Below are positions 55,278-64,000 of a stretch of 64,000 nt of DNA, piece after piece (position 1 is the stretch's first letter; the number at the start of each line of letters is the position of its first letter). A model generated the notes under the pieces. The model had not been told where the DNA came from, made no database searches, and worked only from the letters and a program-made list of their open reading frames with translations. The stretch comes from a virus: IMG/VR virus record IMGVR_UViG_3300035698_004821, positions 1 to 64,000 of that record, one strand, 5' to 3'. The position numbers were made by a program, and so were the translations under genes.

Positions 55278-57869
55278 ATGACTTCTGATGACAGATTCTA
55301 TGTCTGTGAGGCTCTGGGATTTCCAGAGGTTTCACAGTACGACTATCAAACCAACCTTCCTATCCGAGGAGTCAACGACAGAGACTTCAGGTGGGAAGAG
55401 GTAGCAGTAAAATCTGTCTATCTACTTCAAGAGGCTACAGTGAGTGGCTCCTTTGAGTTGAACTCCTATCTTACAGACTTCTCCGTACCCAATCCAACAG
55501 GTGTCAACTATATAACTAGTGGCCTAACATCTAATAGTATGACGTATGATGGGTGGACTATAACAGGTAGCAGCACATTCTATATCGGAATGTCTGGTGT
55601 CCAGGTAACTAGTGGAGCTATACCAGGAGTCACGGAAGACTTTTACGCACACCCCATAGCAGGTAACGATGCTGTAGGTCTTTACTGTAGAAGCGGCAGT
55701 CAGTTCCCTGGCATGATTTCCACAGCTATGTCAACTGGAGAAGAGGGCCCTATTGTGCTCTCTAATACTCACCAGGTTTACATGCGTGCTAAGCTCAACT
55801 ACGGGGAGAGTGGCAGGATACACCCAGTTATGCGAGGGTGGTCTGCTGGTAGTATTGTTGCGTACTACAACCCATTCAGTGGTTACTGGGATACGACGGA
55901 GCCTGATGAAGGTTACTCCGTGTCTGCTACTGGCTACACAACAGTTAAGTATCAGTTCCTAGCTAACAACTTTCCTGCTGCTACACCCACCTCATTTGAT
56001 CTGCACGTCCACAGTGACGTTAGTGGTAGTTACCTTACTGTAGATGACATCCATGTGGATGCCTTGATGAAGAAGAATGCCTTCCTGGATTACATTGTAC
56101 CTACTGGGTACATGATTCAAGTTACCCCTGACCTTGGGTGGCATGACATCACAGCCATGTTCGAGTCTGATGAGACTCTACTTAACCCTCACCTTAAGAC
56201 GTTAGGGCCATACCAAGCGGACCTTGGTAACCTAAATGATAACCTGGACAATACTGTCACAGCAGCTATAGACCTAAGTGACTTCACCACGTCTACCTCA
56301 GATAATTTCAAGAAGTATCTATGGAGAGCTATACCTATTAGCCCTAATGGGCAGCTAGGATCTGGAGGACTACCAAGTAGGTTTGACTACGTTGGTACTA
56401 TCATCGATAGCCTCTTTACTGTGACTGATGTTATTAATGAGGACACGTCCACTAACAAAACCATACTAGGTACCAAGTCTAGCTCTATGACTGTCCTAGT
56501 AGATGATATGGTGGCCTTCCCCGGTCTTGAGTACCCTTCCAGGACCACATGGAAGCTCACCCTTAGCATTAACTCACCAACTAGAACTCTTAGTCTAAAA
56601 GCTATAGACACTTCTGGTACCAGTTCCAGTATTCGTTATGTCACGCTTACGAACAAGTTGTATGAGCAGAACACCTCTGCTCTCTGGAATGTCTTTGATG
56701 AGCATGGACTCATAGCTGATGTAGTAAGGTTAGAGGACGAGAGCAACTACGATTACTCGCAGCGGATCAAGGATGCCTACGCGTTCAGGAGCAGCCCTGA
56801 CTTCGTTGGTATAGTCAATGGCTCCACTAGAGAGTTGAACCTCAAGAAGGTGCCCGACGGCATTAAGCTTAGCATTAATAAAAACCAGTACAACACATCA
56901 AAGGCAACTGACTTTGATATAGAGGTGACACCTTACTCCTTTAGATTGTTTAATGGCATGTTCACTAAGACGGAGAGACTCCTAGTCGACCCTGTTCATA
57001 GAACTATAGAGTTATCTAACCTACCTAAGGACTTGCCTTACTCAGTACGGTCTGATGTAAGTGCAGATATAAAGTTAAAGGATATCTCACTACAGCTATC
57101 CCAAGACAGCTCACGGATAACGTACAGAGCTAAGATAAACTGTAAGAGGTCTACCTTCGTAAATGTCACATACCAATACGTTGAGGAAATACTCTTTAAG
57201 AGTTACCCCACTCTTGAGTCTGTGATTAATTACATAAACCAAATAAAAGACCCGTCTGGAGAATCGATACTCACCGCTCAAATTTCTTCTCTCCTTTCGG
57301 GCAATGAACAATCCCTAGGTCTATACCTTACAGCTGCTACTCTGCCTGACACTAATGCGATAGATATTGGCTGGTCCCCCGTCTACCTAAAGAAGATGAC
57401 GGACATTGGGTACAAGGATTACTTCCTTACTGAAGACAACACACTTAAGGAGACTGAGTACTATGAGTTCGTCAATGAACTCAAGAGGAGCACTAAGGTG
57501 TTCTGGGGGCATGTAGAAACGGATAGAGATAGATGGGATGCGGCTGACAGCAAGTCACTAGGTATGGAATCTATACCCACTCTATTCGATCCACCTGTGA
57601 CTAAGATCCTATCTTTAGTTAGTGGCAAGGACGAAAGGATAGACCCTACCGTAGCATGGGGCAGAAACTACATTGGTTTCAATGGTGAGTACCTCGCGAA
57701 CTATGGTCTTAGTTCTCCTCTGTTCCAGCCTGGTGTAGCTCACACGAATGACCTTCAGCCTGACCTGTACCTCACGACCAGCTATACAAACTATGCTGAC
57801 TCCTTAGACTCCAACATAGGGCCCACGCAGAACAACAACAAAGTTGTTATCTTCTCCGGACAGAAATAA
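55278..57869 (+). CDS. Large tail/baseplate protein, unknown
   Basis: 863 aa. The N-terminal part includes a possible jelly-roll domain near 60-255 (MTYDGWTITGSSTFYIGMSGVQV, VYMRAKLNYGESGR, PTSFDLHVHSDVSG). The middle and C-terminal parts are mixed alpha/beta, with helices such as ESNYDYSQRIKDAYAF and charged loops. No catalytic motif is evident. It ends in a TAATG overlap with the beta-helix gene. A fibre-network or receptor-binding component is likely from its neighbours. Confidence 0.6.
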   Translation: MTSDDRFYVCEALGFPEVSQYDYQTNLPIRGVNDRDFRWEEVAVKSVYLLQEATVSGSFELNSYLTDFSVPNPTGVNYITSGLTSNSMTYDGWTITGSSTFYIGMSGVQVTSGAIPGVTEDFYAHPIAGNDAVGLYCRSGSQFPGMISTAMSTGEEGPIVLSNTHQVYMRAKLNYGESGRIHPVMRGWSAGSIVAYYNPFSGYWDTTEPDEGYSVSATGYTTVKYQFLANNFPAATPTSFDLHVHSDVSGSYLTVDDIHVDALMKKNAFLDYIVPTGYMIQVTPDLGWHDITAMFESDETLLNPHLKTLGPYQADLGNLNDNLDNTVTAAIDLSDFTTSTSDNFKKYLWRAIPISPNGQLGSGGLPSRFDYVGTIIDSLFTVTDVINEDTSTNKTILGTKSSSMTVLVDDMVAFPGLEYPSRTTWKLTLSINSPTRTLSLKAIDTSGTSSSIRYVTLTNKLYEQNTSALWNVFDEHGLIADVVRLEDESNYDYSQRIKDAYAFRSSPDFVGIVNGSTRELNLKKVPDGIKLSINKNQYNTSKATDFDIEVTPYSFRLFNGMFTKTERLLVDPVHRTIELSNLPKDLPYSVRSDVSADIKLKDISLQLSQDSSRITYRAKINCKRSTFVNVTYQYVEEILFKSYPTLESVINYINQIKDPSGESILTAQISSLLSGNEQSLGLYLTAATLPDTNAIDIGWSPVYLKKMTDIGYKDYFLTEDNTLKETEYYEFVNELKRSTKVFWGHVETDRDRWDAADSKSLGMESIPTLFDPPVTKILSLVSGKDERIDPTVAWGRNYIGFNGEYLANYGLSSPLFQPGVAHTNDLQPDLYLTTSYTNYADSLDSNIGPTQNNNKVVIFSGQK

Positions 57870-60800
57870 TGGTAACATACGTCTACTCACTAAGTCCTAG
57901 CGGACCAACGTCTAGCATCCAACAAGTGATGAATAACATCACTGCCGAGCTGTCTACTGACCCAGTTATATCTAGGGACATTGAGGTCTTACTAGGCAGG
58001 GGTAACTATGCTGGGTTTACGATACCTACTGGAGCCCTGCTCCCACTGTTTGGTACCCCCTACCGCCTCAACATAAAGGCGGCCGGTGATTTCTTCCCCA
58101 TAGTTGACTTTAACTACTCAGACCCTTCTCAGGTTGTTGGCATAGATATAGGCTCTGGTAATCCTAATGTGACGATCAAGGGACTCAGAGCTCAGTACTT
58201 TGCTATTGGTATACGGGCTGGACTAAACAGTCACTTCCCTCTTGTACGTAACTGCATAGCAAACAACAACCGTAACGTTGGTATCATGTTCGAGCAGTCG
58301 GCAGAGGCACAAGCACTACAGAACGTTGTCATCAATGGTGACTACGGTATCGTGTCCCGTCTGTGTAAGTCCTCAGCTATAATACATAACACTATATTCC
58401 AGAACGGTGCCATTAGCACGCAGGTAGGAAAGTCTAAGTCCTGCATCTGGGCTGAGTCTGCTAACGACTACGGAGGTGGCCTTAATGACACTGGCGTAAT
58501 ACACCTAGTAGGTAACGTGGCATGGAACACATCAGGCAGGTGCTTGACGCTGTTCTCTAACAACGTTGACCAGCCTGGTGCCATAGTATCGAATTACAAC
58601 GACTGGGTCGTAGGCGATCCAGATGACTTCATAGCTGTAGAGGACAACGCCTTTTTCTTCGGCCCTGAAGCTGAACCTAGACAGGTGTTCACCAACCTAA
58701 CGGCATGGAAGTCAATAGGTTTCGACGCTAACTCTATAAGCCAAGACCCTAAGTTCATAGCACCCATTAAGATCAGAGCAAATAGAAACGGCTTTGCTAT
58801 TGACCTCAATCTATTGCCTGTCTCCCCTGTCCTAGGGATGGTTCCTAGTTTTGCCTTCAACTCAGTAGCAGCTCAGGAATGGATACCAAGCTACACGGAC
58901 ACATCACATATAGCCACAGACATACTTAGAAGTAACCGTAACCAATCTGGTACAGCTGCTGGATCTAATGAGAAGGTATCCTCGTCTGGTTTCTTTGGCC
59001 AGGACGTATTTAGTAACCCACTGGACCTTGGCCTAGCCAAGCAGTGTGGCGTTGACCCCTTCTCTAACGTACTCTTCAAGAGTCTAGACCTATGGTACCC
59101 CAAGCTGAAACGTGGCTACTTCTACTCTAACGATAGAGAGTTCTACCTATACTCAAGAAAAGAAACGATGACCATAGGTGAACTGTCGGCGACTACACTG
59201 TACCTACCTGCGGCTATTGTGCACAACAAACCAATAGAGGTGAGGGTAGCCGGAGGCGTCGTGGCTGCAGAGTACTATGACTTGATCAAAGATCAACTTG
59301 TTATATACCATAAGAACCTACCTATATTCACAGGTAACGAAGAAGTGGAGATCAGCGGATCAATAGCCAACTGGAATGGGGACAGCTTTGTCCATAACAC
59401 CGTACTCTATAGGCTTAAGATAAATGAGGGCCACACTAGGTACCTCCTTCCGGAATACTATGTCAATGTGGGTCCAGTCGTCATTACGGATGATATGTCC
59501 TACCCAACGGATAGTGATGCTGTATCTAATAGAGAGTTTGCACTCTCTTTCGACCCTGACTCTAATACGTCAGAGATTATCCTAGCTAACAATACAAACA
59601 AGGTATTGAACTCTCAGTTCGATTACCTTACTACAGGTAGTCTCCCAACCTTTTGGGATTCTAGTCTCTGCACTATACATGACGGGGAAAAGCCTCACTT
59701 CACAGTTGCGGGTAGCAAAGTAGCGCACATAGCTGATCAAGGATACCTAAAGACATCGCTGCAGGTTAATACAGGTGACAGCCACAACCTTTCATTCCAT
59801 GCACGAAGTGATGGTAAGGGTGATATCTCCTGGGAGATAGAGTACTACGACGCCTCGCACAACGTCCTCGGTGTCGTCGAGACAGGTTCAATAGCTGCTA
59901 CTGAGTCATGGCACAGGTACGTTATTGGCTTCAATACTACAGACCAAGACTTCGGTATAACTGTCCCTCAAAAACCCCACGCCTGTACATGGCTAACGGG
60001 TTACACACCACCTACTAGGTCTTACCTCATGACTGTTAAGCTCAAGCACAACTATAGCCCAGCATTCACAGGTGACCTAAAACTTGATGCCATACAGTAT
60101 GAGAGCACAGACAATGCAACACTATACCACCGTAAGACCTTCTTCAGTGAGATGACTGTGGAGTATGAGGTTGGAGAGGACGAACACTTCATTGATACCA
60201 AGTTGTCTATGTCTCCCGTAACAAACCTAATGACAGATGGTTTCCTCTATATCCCTGAGGTCCCAGCGGCTATGTACAACGGCCCGTACACACCTACTGT
60301 CACTACACTACATGAGTGGCGCTGGCCACTCGGTCGCAAGAACGTAATGCCTTGGGCTAGGAGCAAGGGAAAGGACAAGCTAAGGAAGAGGCCATTAGGC
60401 CTATTCAACCTTGTCCCAGAGGATAAGCCCGAGATAGTTTCTCCAGTTAGTAACTACCCAACAGCCGGCAAACTGTATGTAATACCATCTATCCCATCCA
60501 CATTCGTGGGGGACAAGAATGGAGTAGGCTTCAGTATCCGAGTGAGGGACACAGACAATAACCCGTTTGCTATAGCGGGCGTACACGTCACCCTATCGGA
60601 CTATAACCTAAGGTACCCTGGCACATTATCTAAGAGGCTTTACGGCCTCAAGCAACAGCTAGGGGCTTCCATAAACACCCAGACAGATAACTCTGGAGTG
60701 GTGTCCTTAACCTGGATACCACCCGATAGGAATGCAGGCATATACAGGGGACCTCTCCCTACCCCTAGTCTAACATCTACTATTGGGGATCGCATCTCCG

Positions 60801-61351
60801 TCATCAAGACGGAGTATCCTGTTTCTCTTGAGTCATATGGTAATGTAACTATACTAGACAACCAGGGAAGCCAAGTAAAGACGTACGCGTCATCGGCTAC
60901 TATTGAGATACATGAGCCTGCTCTGGGGGAGAACTCCTCACAGGTCAAGCTTAAGTACCCAGCCAAGGTAAGTTCAGTTAGTGTTATCGTAGATGGCATG
61001 AGGTATACTGAGAACGAGATAAACATACTAAGCACTCATCAGTTCTTTGTAGACTATGACAACGCCTTAGTAACTGTGAAGGGTAGAGCCCCATCCGTCA
61101 AAGTAGAGTACATTGCCAGCTACGTATTCGTTAGTCAGGTAGACCCCTACAAGATAATGCTGTACCATGACAAGCTATTCCCCGGCTACACCAACAGCAT
61201 AGTACTAGGCTATGACTTCTCAATTAGCTTAAACGTAACCGTGGCTGATCCTGGCACACTTGGCACTCTACAGAAGAGCTTCCTACTGACAGCTCAGAAC
61301 TCACTAGGCCAAAAAACGAACACCTATAGCCCCTTATCACTTGAATTCTAA
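57869..61351 (+). CDS. Beta-helix tail protein with carbohydrate-binding-like and Ig-like domains
   Basis: 1160 aa. Residues 90-340 show the short repeated strands of a right-handed beta-helix (NVTIKGLRAQYFAIGIRAG, HFPLVRNCIANNNRNVGIMFE, ALQNVVINGDYGIVSR, AIIHNTIFQNGAI), as in parallel-beta-helix repeats of depolymerases. Residues 577-760 (NKVLNSQFDYLTTGSLPTFWDS and following) resemble a CBM-like jelly roll similar to one in the 1558-aa protein. Residues 885-990 match a bacterial Ig-like fold (VGFSIRVRDTDNNPFAIAGVHVTL, TDNSGVVSLTWIPP). Overall a modular glycan-binding or glycan-cleaving fibre. No catalytic residues are assigned. Confidence 0.6.
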   Translation: MVTYVYSLSPSGPTSSIQQVMNNITAELSTDPVISRDIEVLLGRGNYAGFTIPTGALLPLFGTPYRLNIKAAGDFFPIVDFNYSDPSQVVGIDIGSGNPNVTIKGLRAQYFAIGIRAGLNSHFPLVRNCIANNNRNVGIMFEQSAEAQALQNVVINGDYGIVSRLCKSSAIIHNTIFQNGAISTQVGKSKSCIWAESANDYGGGLNDTGVIHLVGNVAWNTSGRCLTLFSNNVDQPGAIVSNYNDWVVGDPDDFIAVEDNAFFFGPEAEPRQVFTNLTAWKSIGFDANSISQDPKFIAPIKIRANRNGFAIDLNLLPVSPVLGMVPSFAFNSVAAQEWIPSYTDTSHIATDILRSNRNQSGTAAGSNEKVSSSGFFGQDVFSNPLDLGLAKQCGVDPFSNVLFKSLDLWYPKLKRGYFYSNDREFYLYSRKETMTIGELSATTLYLPAAIVHNKPIEVRVAGGVVAAEYYDLIKDQLVIYHKNLPIFTGNEEVEISGSIANWNGDSFVHNTVLYRLKINEGHTRYLLPEYYVNVGPVVITDDMSYPTDSDAVSNREFALSFDPDSNTSEIILANNTNKVLNSQFDYLTTGSLPTFWDSSLCTIHDGEKPHFTVAGSKVAHIADQGYLKTSLQVNTGDSHNLSFHARSDGKGDISWEIEYYDASHNVLGVVETGSIAATESWHRYVIGFNTTDQDFGITVPQKPHACTWLTGYTPPTRSYLMTVKLKHNYSPAFTGDLKLDAIQYESTDNATLYHRKTFFSEMTVEYEVGEDEHFIDTKLSMSPVTNLMTDGFLYIPEVPAAMYNGPYTPTVTTLHEWRWPLGRKNVMPWARSKGKDKLRKRPLGLFNLVPEDKPEIVSPVSNYPTAGKLYVIPSIPSTFVGDKNGVGFSIRVRDTDNNPFAIAGVHVTLSDYNLRYPGTLSKRLYGLKQQLGASINTQTDNSGVVSLTWIPPDRNAGIYRGPLPTPSLTSTIGDRISVIKTEYPVSLESYGNVTILDNQGSQVKTYASSATIEIHEPALGENSSQVKLKYPAKVSSVSVIVDGMRYTENEINILSTHQFFVDYDNALVTVKGRAPSVKVEYIASYVFVSQVDPYKIMLYHDKLFPGYTNSIVLGYDFSISLNVTVADPGTLGTLQKSFLLTAQNSLGQKTNTYSPLSLEF

Positions 61352-63615
61352 TGTCTAACTGCATAAACATAAACGGTCTAGAGATCCTCCCTCAGGAGGA
61401 TACGTTACTTGTACACTACAGTGTGACGTGTACTGGTACATGGTATTTGGCGCAGCTATCTACAGCGTACCGTAATGTCTGCGACACTGAGTGGACTGTG
61501 ATGTACCCTAACCATCAGCATCCCCGCCACACAGACTTCCCCATCGTTGTTACTCAACCTCCGTACCCTGCAACATTCGCGTGGAACTATGGGGGCATAC
61601 AAGGTATATTAGCAGAGAGCTTTGATGAACAACACTCGTACCTAGTTCAGCTGACCATATTTAACTACGATTGTTTTAACACAGGACAAGTAAACACAGG
61701 AGAACCGCCTGGTAGTGGCGGAACCACCGGTGAACCTACGGGGCAGACTACTGGTCAACCTGGTACTGGAGGAGGAGGCCCTAGTGGACCTAGTGGACCT
61801 GGGCCAGGTATTCCATCAGGACCAGCGCCGGGACAACCAAGTGGCCCCTCTAATCCTGGTGGTGGCGCCCCTGGAGCCCCAGCTCCAGGAGGAACAAACC
61901 CTGGAAGACCTACTACAGGAGGACCAGGAAGACCAACAACCGGAGGCAACCCTAAAGTGCCTGGGGCTCCGCCACCCGTAAGAAGACCAGGAGGACCAAC
62001 AACCGGAGGCAACCCTAAAGTGCCTGGTGCTTTGCCACCTGGAACAGGTGGCGGCCTTCCTGGTACTTCTGGAGAGCCTACTGGTACTAAACCTATCGTA
62101 CCTCCTCCCCTAGTTAATGAGCGAATCCCATGGGTGTACTATACACCACACCCTGACCCTACAACACCTGTAGACCCAGGTCTGCTTGGAATTCAAATAG
62201 AAAATACAACACCTGTAACTAACAATACTAGCTATAACACGAATGTGGCACTAACATTTAACAGACCTAGTAATGCTGAACCAGGTGAAACACTGAACCC
62301 CAATATTAACTTTGTCTCAATATCCACATCACCTGCTATACCTGGCGAGCCTAACAACAACATAGGTACACCTCAGCTGACGTCTAATGTAAACTTTAAC
62401 CAGGTCAACGCCTCCAGCGAAGGCAGTATACCTGGGTCCCTATCATCCAGACTCATTGGGGACAGGGTTGTTGGTAAAGCGACAGTGAATCAGATTAATA
62501 CGTCCAGCCTGGAGACATCCGCATTCATGGATGTCCTGGTAGCTAGTGAGGTCGTGACTATAGGTGAGCCAATAGTTATCTCTTGTGTCTTCGCACCGCC
62601 TACGGCTATGCAAGCCAGAGCAACCATTACTGTGCAGGATGGCAACCACAACGTGACTGTGGGGAGTACGTCTCTGCTTGAGGTGTCCACAACACTGCCA
62701 CTCACATGTGGTACCTCCACCCTCTCATCCCTGTACAACTTAGGTGAGCTAGTAGTCACTTGCATCATACGTGACATGAATGACATGGTCATTGGTATCA
62801 AGTCTATCTTAGTCTCCAACATAGAGGGGGTTAACAATGGTGTGTACCAAAGCTCTAAGGTAACTATCTCTGAGGCTATACCTTCTACCATATGTAATCA
62901 TGGGGGTATGTCCAATGAACCTGTTACTCTAGACCTATCTAATAACAGGACTAAGTACGTTCTACTAACTGCAGAGACATCTGCTTCCAACTTCTCATCT
63001 GTATTACAGACGGATGGAGCTGAACAAACACCATACTCCATGTCTGTGTTCGTTCCCTCTGGAGGAGGGGGGTTCGAGGAGATCTTCTTAACTTACGATG
63101 AGGAAGAGGAGACTCTTAATGTACCTAAACTTAGTGGTGAATTTAGCTTCATATCTTCTCAAAGTGTTTTCTCTAGTTCCTCTAGGTACACTATTAATGA
63201 GGCAGAAGTCTACCCACACACACATACAGTGGGTATTGCTAATGCAACTATACCCTCAGCAACTAATGTGGCTGTCAAACTATCTGCTACGTCTACGAGT
63301 ACGGCAGAATATGGTAAGCTGTACATCTCATCTGAGTTTTCCCTGAGAACAGCAAGTGGGGCTGCAACTGCCACTACTGTCACGGCCTACTTGCCTTACG
63401 GATCTGAGACCTATGGTCTCATACTTCACGGCAAGGCGTCTGGCCAAGTACCACCCACGTATACACCTAACTTGACGATGACTAGTAATGATGGCATTGG
63501 AGTGTGGAGCGGAGTAGCGCTAGCAGACGGTGACTACTACTCAGTTGTTTCCAGCATTAACAACGTCGTAAACCCATTCAAGTTACCTGTGCTCACAAGC
63601 ATCTACACACCATGA
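61351..63615 (+). CDS. Fibre protein with collagen-like Gly/Pro region
   Basis: 754 aa. After a beta-rich N-terminal domain (about 1-110, with several Cys), residues 117-252 are almost entirely Gly, Pro, Thr and Ser, with collagen-like GPSGPSGPGPG and repeats of GRPTTGG and GNPKVPGA. This should be an extended flexible or triple-helical stalk. The remaining 500 residues are beta-rich and Ser/Thr/Asn-rich (VTISEAIPSTICNHGG, FSFISSQSVFSSSSRYTI), possibly a receptor-binding head. The Gly/Pro stretch contains a 63-bp tandem repeat. It starts with a TAATG junction and its stop overlaps the next ATG by 4 nt. Confidence 0.65.
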   Translation: MSNCININGLEILPQEDTLLVHYSVTCTGTWYLAQLSTAYRNVCDTEWTVMYPNHQHPRHTDFPIVVTQPPYPATFAWNYGGIQGILAESFDEQHSYLVQLTIFNYDCFNTGQVNTGEPPGSGGTTGEPTGQTTGQPGTGGGGPSGPSGPGPGIPSGPAPGQPSGPSNPGGGAPGAPAPGGTNPGRPTTGGPGRPTTGGNPKVPGAPPPVRRPGGPTTGGNPKVPGALPPGTGGGLPGTSGEPTGTKPIVPPPLVNERIPWVYYTPHPDPTTPVDPGLLGIQIENTTPVTNNTSYNTNVALTFNRPSNAEPGETLNPNINFVSISTSPAIPGEPNNNIGTPQLTSNVNFNQVNASSEGSIPGSLSSRLIGDRVVGKATVNQINTSSLETSAFMDVLVASEVVTIGEPIVISCVFAPPTAMQARATITVQDGNHNVTVGSTSLLEVSTTLPLTCGTSTLSSLYNLGELVVTCIIRDMNDMVIGIKSILVSNIEGVNNGVYQSSKVTISEAIPSTICNHGGMSNEPVTLDLSNNRTKYVLLTAETSASNFSSVLQTDGAEQTPYSMSVFVPSGGGGFEEIFLTYDEEEETLNVPKLSGEFSFISSQSVFSSSSRYTINEAEVYPHTHTVGIANATIPSATNVAVKLSATSTSTAEYGKLYISSEFSLRTASGAATATTVTAYLPYGSETYGLILHGKASGQVPPTYTPNLTMTSNDGIGVWSGVALADGDYYSVVSSINNVVNPFKLPVLTSIYTP
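61922..62027 (+). repeat. Tandem repeat with 63-bp period in the Gly/Pro stalk
   Basis: A 43-nt sequence at 61922-61964 recurs at 61985-62027 with one mismatch. It encodes two copies of a PTTGGNPKVPGA-type unit (21-residue period) in the collagen-like region. High identity at DNA level suggests a recent duplication or recombination. Confidence 0.88.
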
Positions 63616-64000
63616 CAAAAATAAGAGACGAGAACTTCTCAGATCCTTCTGAAATAAACATGCATCCGTGTGTGACATCAGACCGGTGGCTTAATGCCGT
63701 GCCGGAAACTGTTGTTATAAACCAAGTGTGTCAGGACGTTTACAACACCTCTCTAGTAATTTTTAATATCTCACTAGTTGGTGCCTTCCTCTTCTCGCCC
63801 ACTCTGAAGATTACGGCTGTAGACGGAGACGTGTCTTACTCCACTAATAGCGTCTCAGCTCCCTTCGCCCAAGGACACTACAAGAACCCAGAGATACCCA
63901 TCAACACAAACTGCGCTACGTGGCACGGTCAGTTAGTCTTTGATGTTGGTTCTGTAATAGCTGAGTACTTGAGTGCAGCCACTATAGAGTTCGTACTAGA
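63612..64000 (+). CDS. Beta-rich tail protein, 3'-partial
   Basis: The ATG at 63612 overlaps the previous stop by 4 nt, as elsewhere in this operon. The frame stays open for 129 codons to the window edge. The visible part starts MTKIRDENFSDPSEI and is beta-rich (LKITAVDGDVSYSTNSVS, WHGQLVFDVGSVIAEYL). Several Cys residues are present. No family is recognised. It is probably another fibre or fibre-tip component. Confidence 0.7.
   Translation, partial: MTKIRDENFSDPSEINMHPCVTSDRWLNAVPETVVINQVCQDVYNTSLVIFNISLVGAFLFSPTLKITAVDGDVSYSTNSVSAPFAQGHYKNPEIPINTNCATWHGQLVFDVGSVIAEYLSAATIEFVL

Overview
The window is one continuous stretch of a tailed-phage genome: the head, neck, tail, baseplate and fibre module. 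Every supported gene is on the + strand. A contractile-tail (myovirus) virion is shown by a sheath protein followed by a tube protein, two small chaperone-type genes, a tape-measure-sized gene, a gpD/gp27-like hub, a gp25-like wedge protein and a baseplate J protein. No replication, lysis, tRNA or host-like genes are present, so the host cannot be named. The number of carbohydrate-active-looking virion proteins suggests a target coated with complex polysaccharide. The genes are packed tightly, mostly with ATGA or TAATG stop/start overlaps. Clear Shine-Dalgarno sites sit in front of the abundant products (decoration protein, major capsid, sheath, tube).

Layout. 1-2087: 3' part of the terminase large subunit, with the C-terminal part of an intein interrupting its P-loop. 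2087-9961: an unknown helical protein, portal, protease/scaffold (with a probable nested scaffold start), decoration protein and major capsid protein, closed by a terminator. 10050-14390: a 1446-aa protein resembling rhamnogalacturonan-lyase-type (PcRGLX/YetA-like) enzymes, followed by a 181-nt non-coding gap with a potential pseudoknot and a terminator. 14572-18938: neck/connector genes including two tandem paralogues. 18954-22864: sheath, tube, a terminator, then two further tube-like paralogues. 22864-28246: two chaperone-like genes and the tape-measure candidate.

28246-32766 is the most unusual gene. Its 1506-aa product carries signatures that I read as the two double-psi beta-barrels of cellular-type RNA polymerase on a single chain: a beta-like GNKV segment with lysines eight residues apart followed by an NP...M segment, and about 390 residues later a beta'-like HP...DxDxD...VPL segment. 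Lying between the tape measure and the tail spike/baseplate genes, it is a candidate virion-carried, co-ejected RNA polymerase. I regard this as the main discovery candidate.

32768-64000: a 1463-aa spike with two beta-helix parts (the second resembling GH28/GH49), a 2042-aa hub, small baseplate genes, gp25-like and J-like proteins, and then a series of very large fibre/receptor-binding proteins. One of these resembles a TIM-barrel glycosidase, one is a beta-helix/Ig protein and one has a collagen-like Gly/Pro region. The last gene runs off the window.

Working picture: the terminase (after intein splicing) packages DNA through the portal into a protease-matured HK97-type head. Sheath, tube and baseplate form an injection machine carrying several glycan-degrading or glycan-binding proteins. 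A polymerase-like protein may be delivered with the DNA to transcribe early genes. Three terminator-like hairpins at the ends of head, accessory and tube genes probably set the stoichiometry of this otherwise co-transcribed region.
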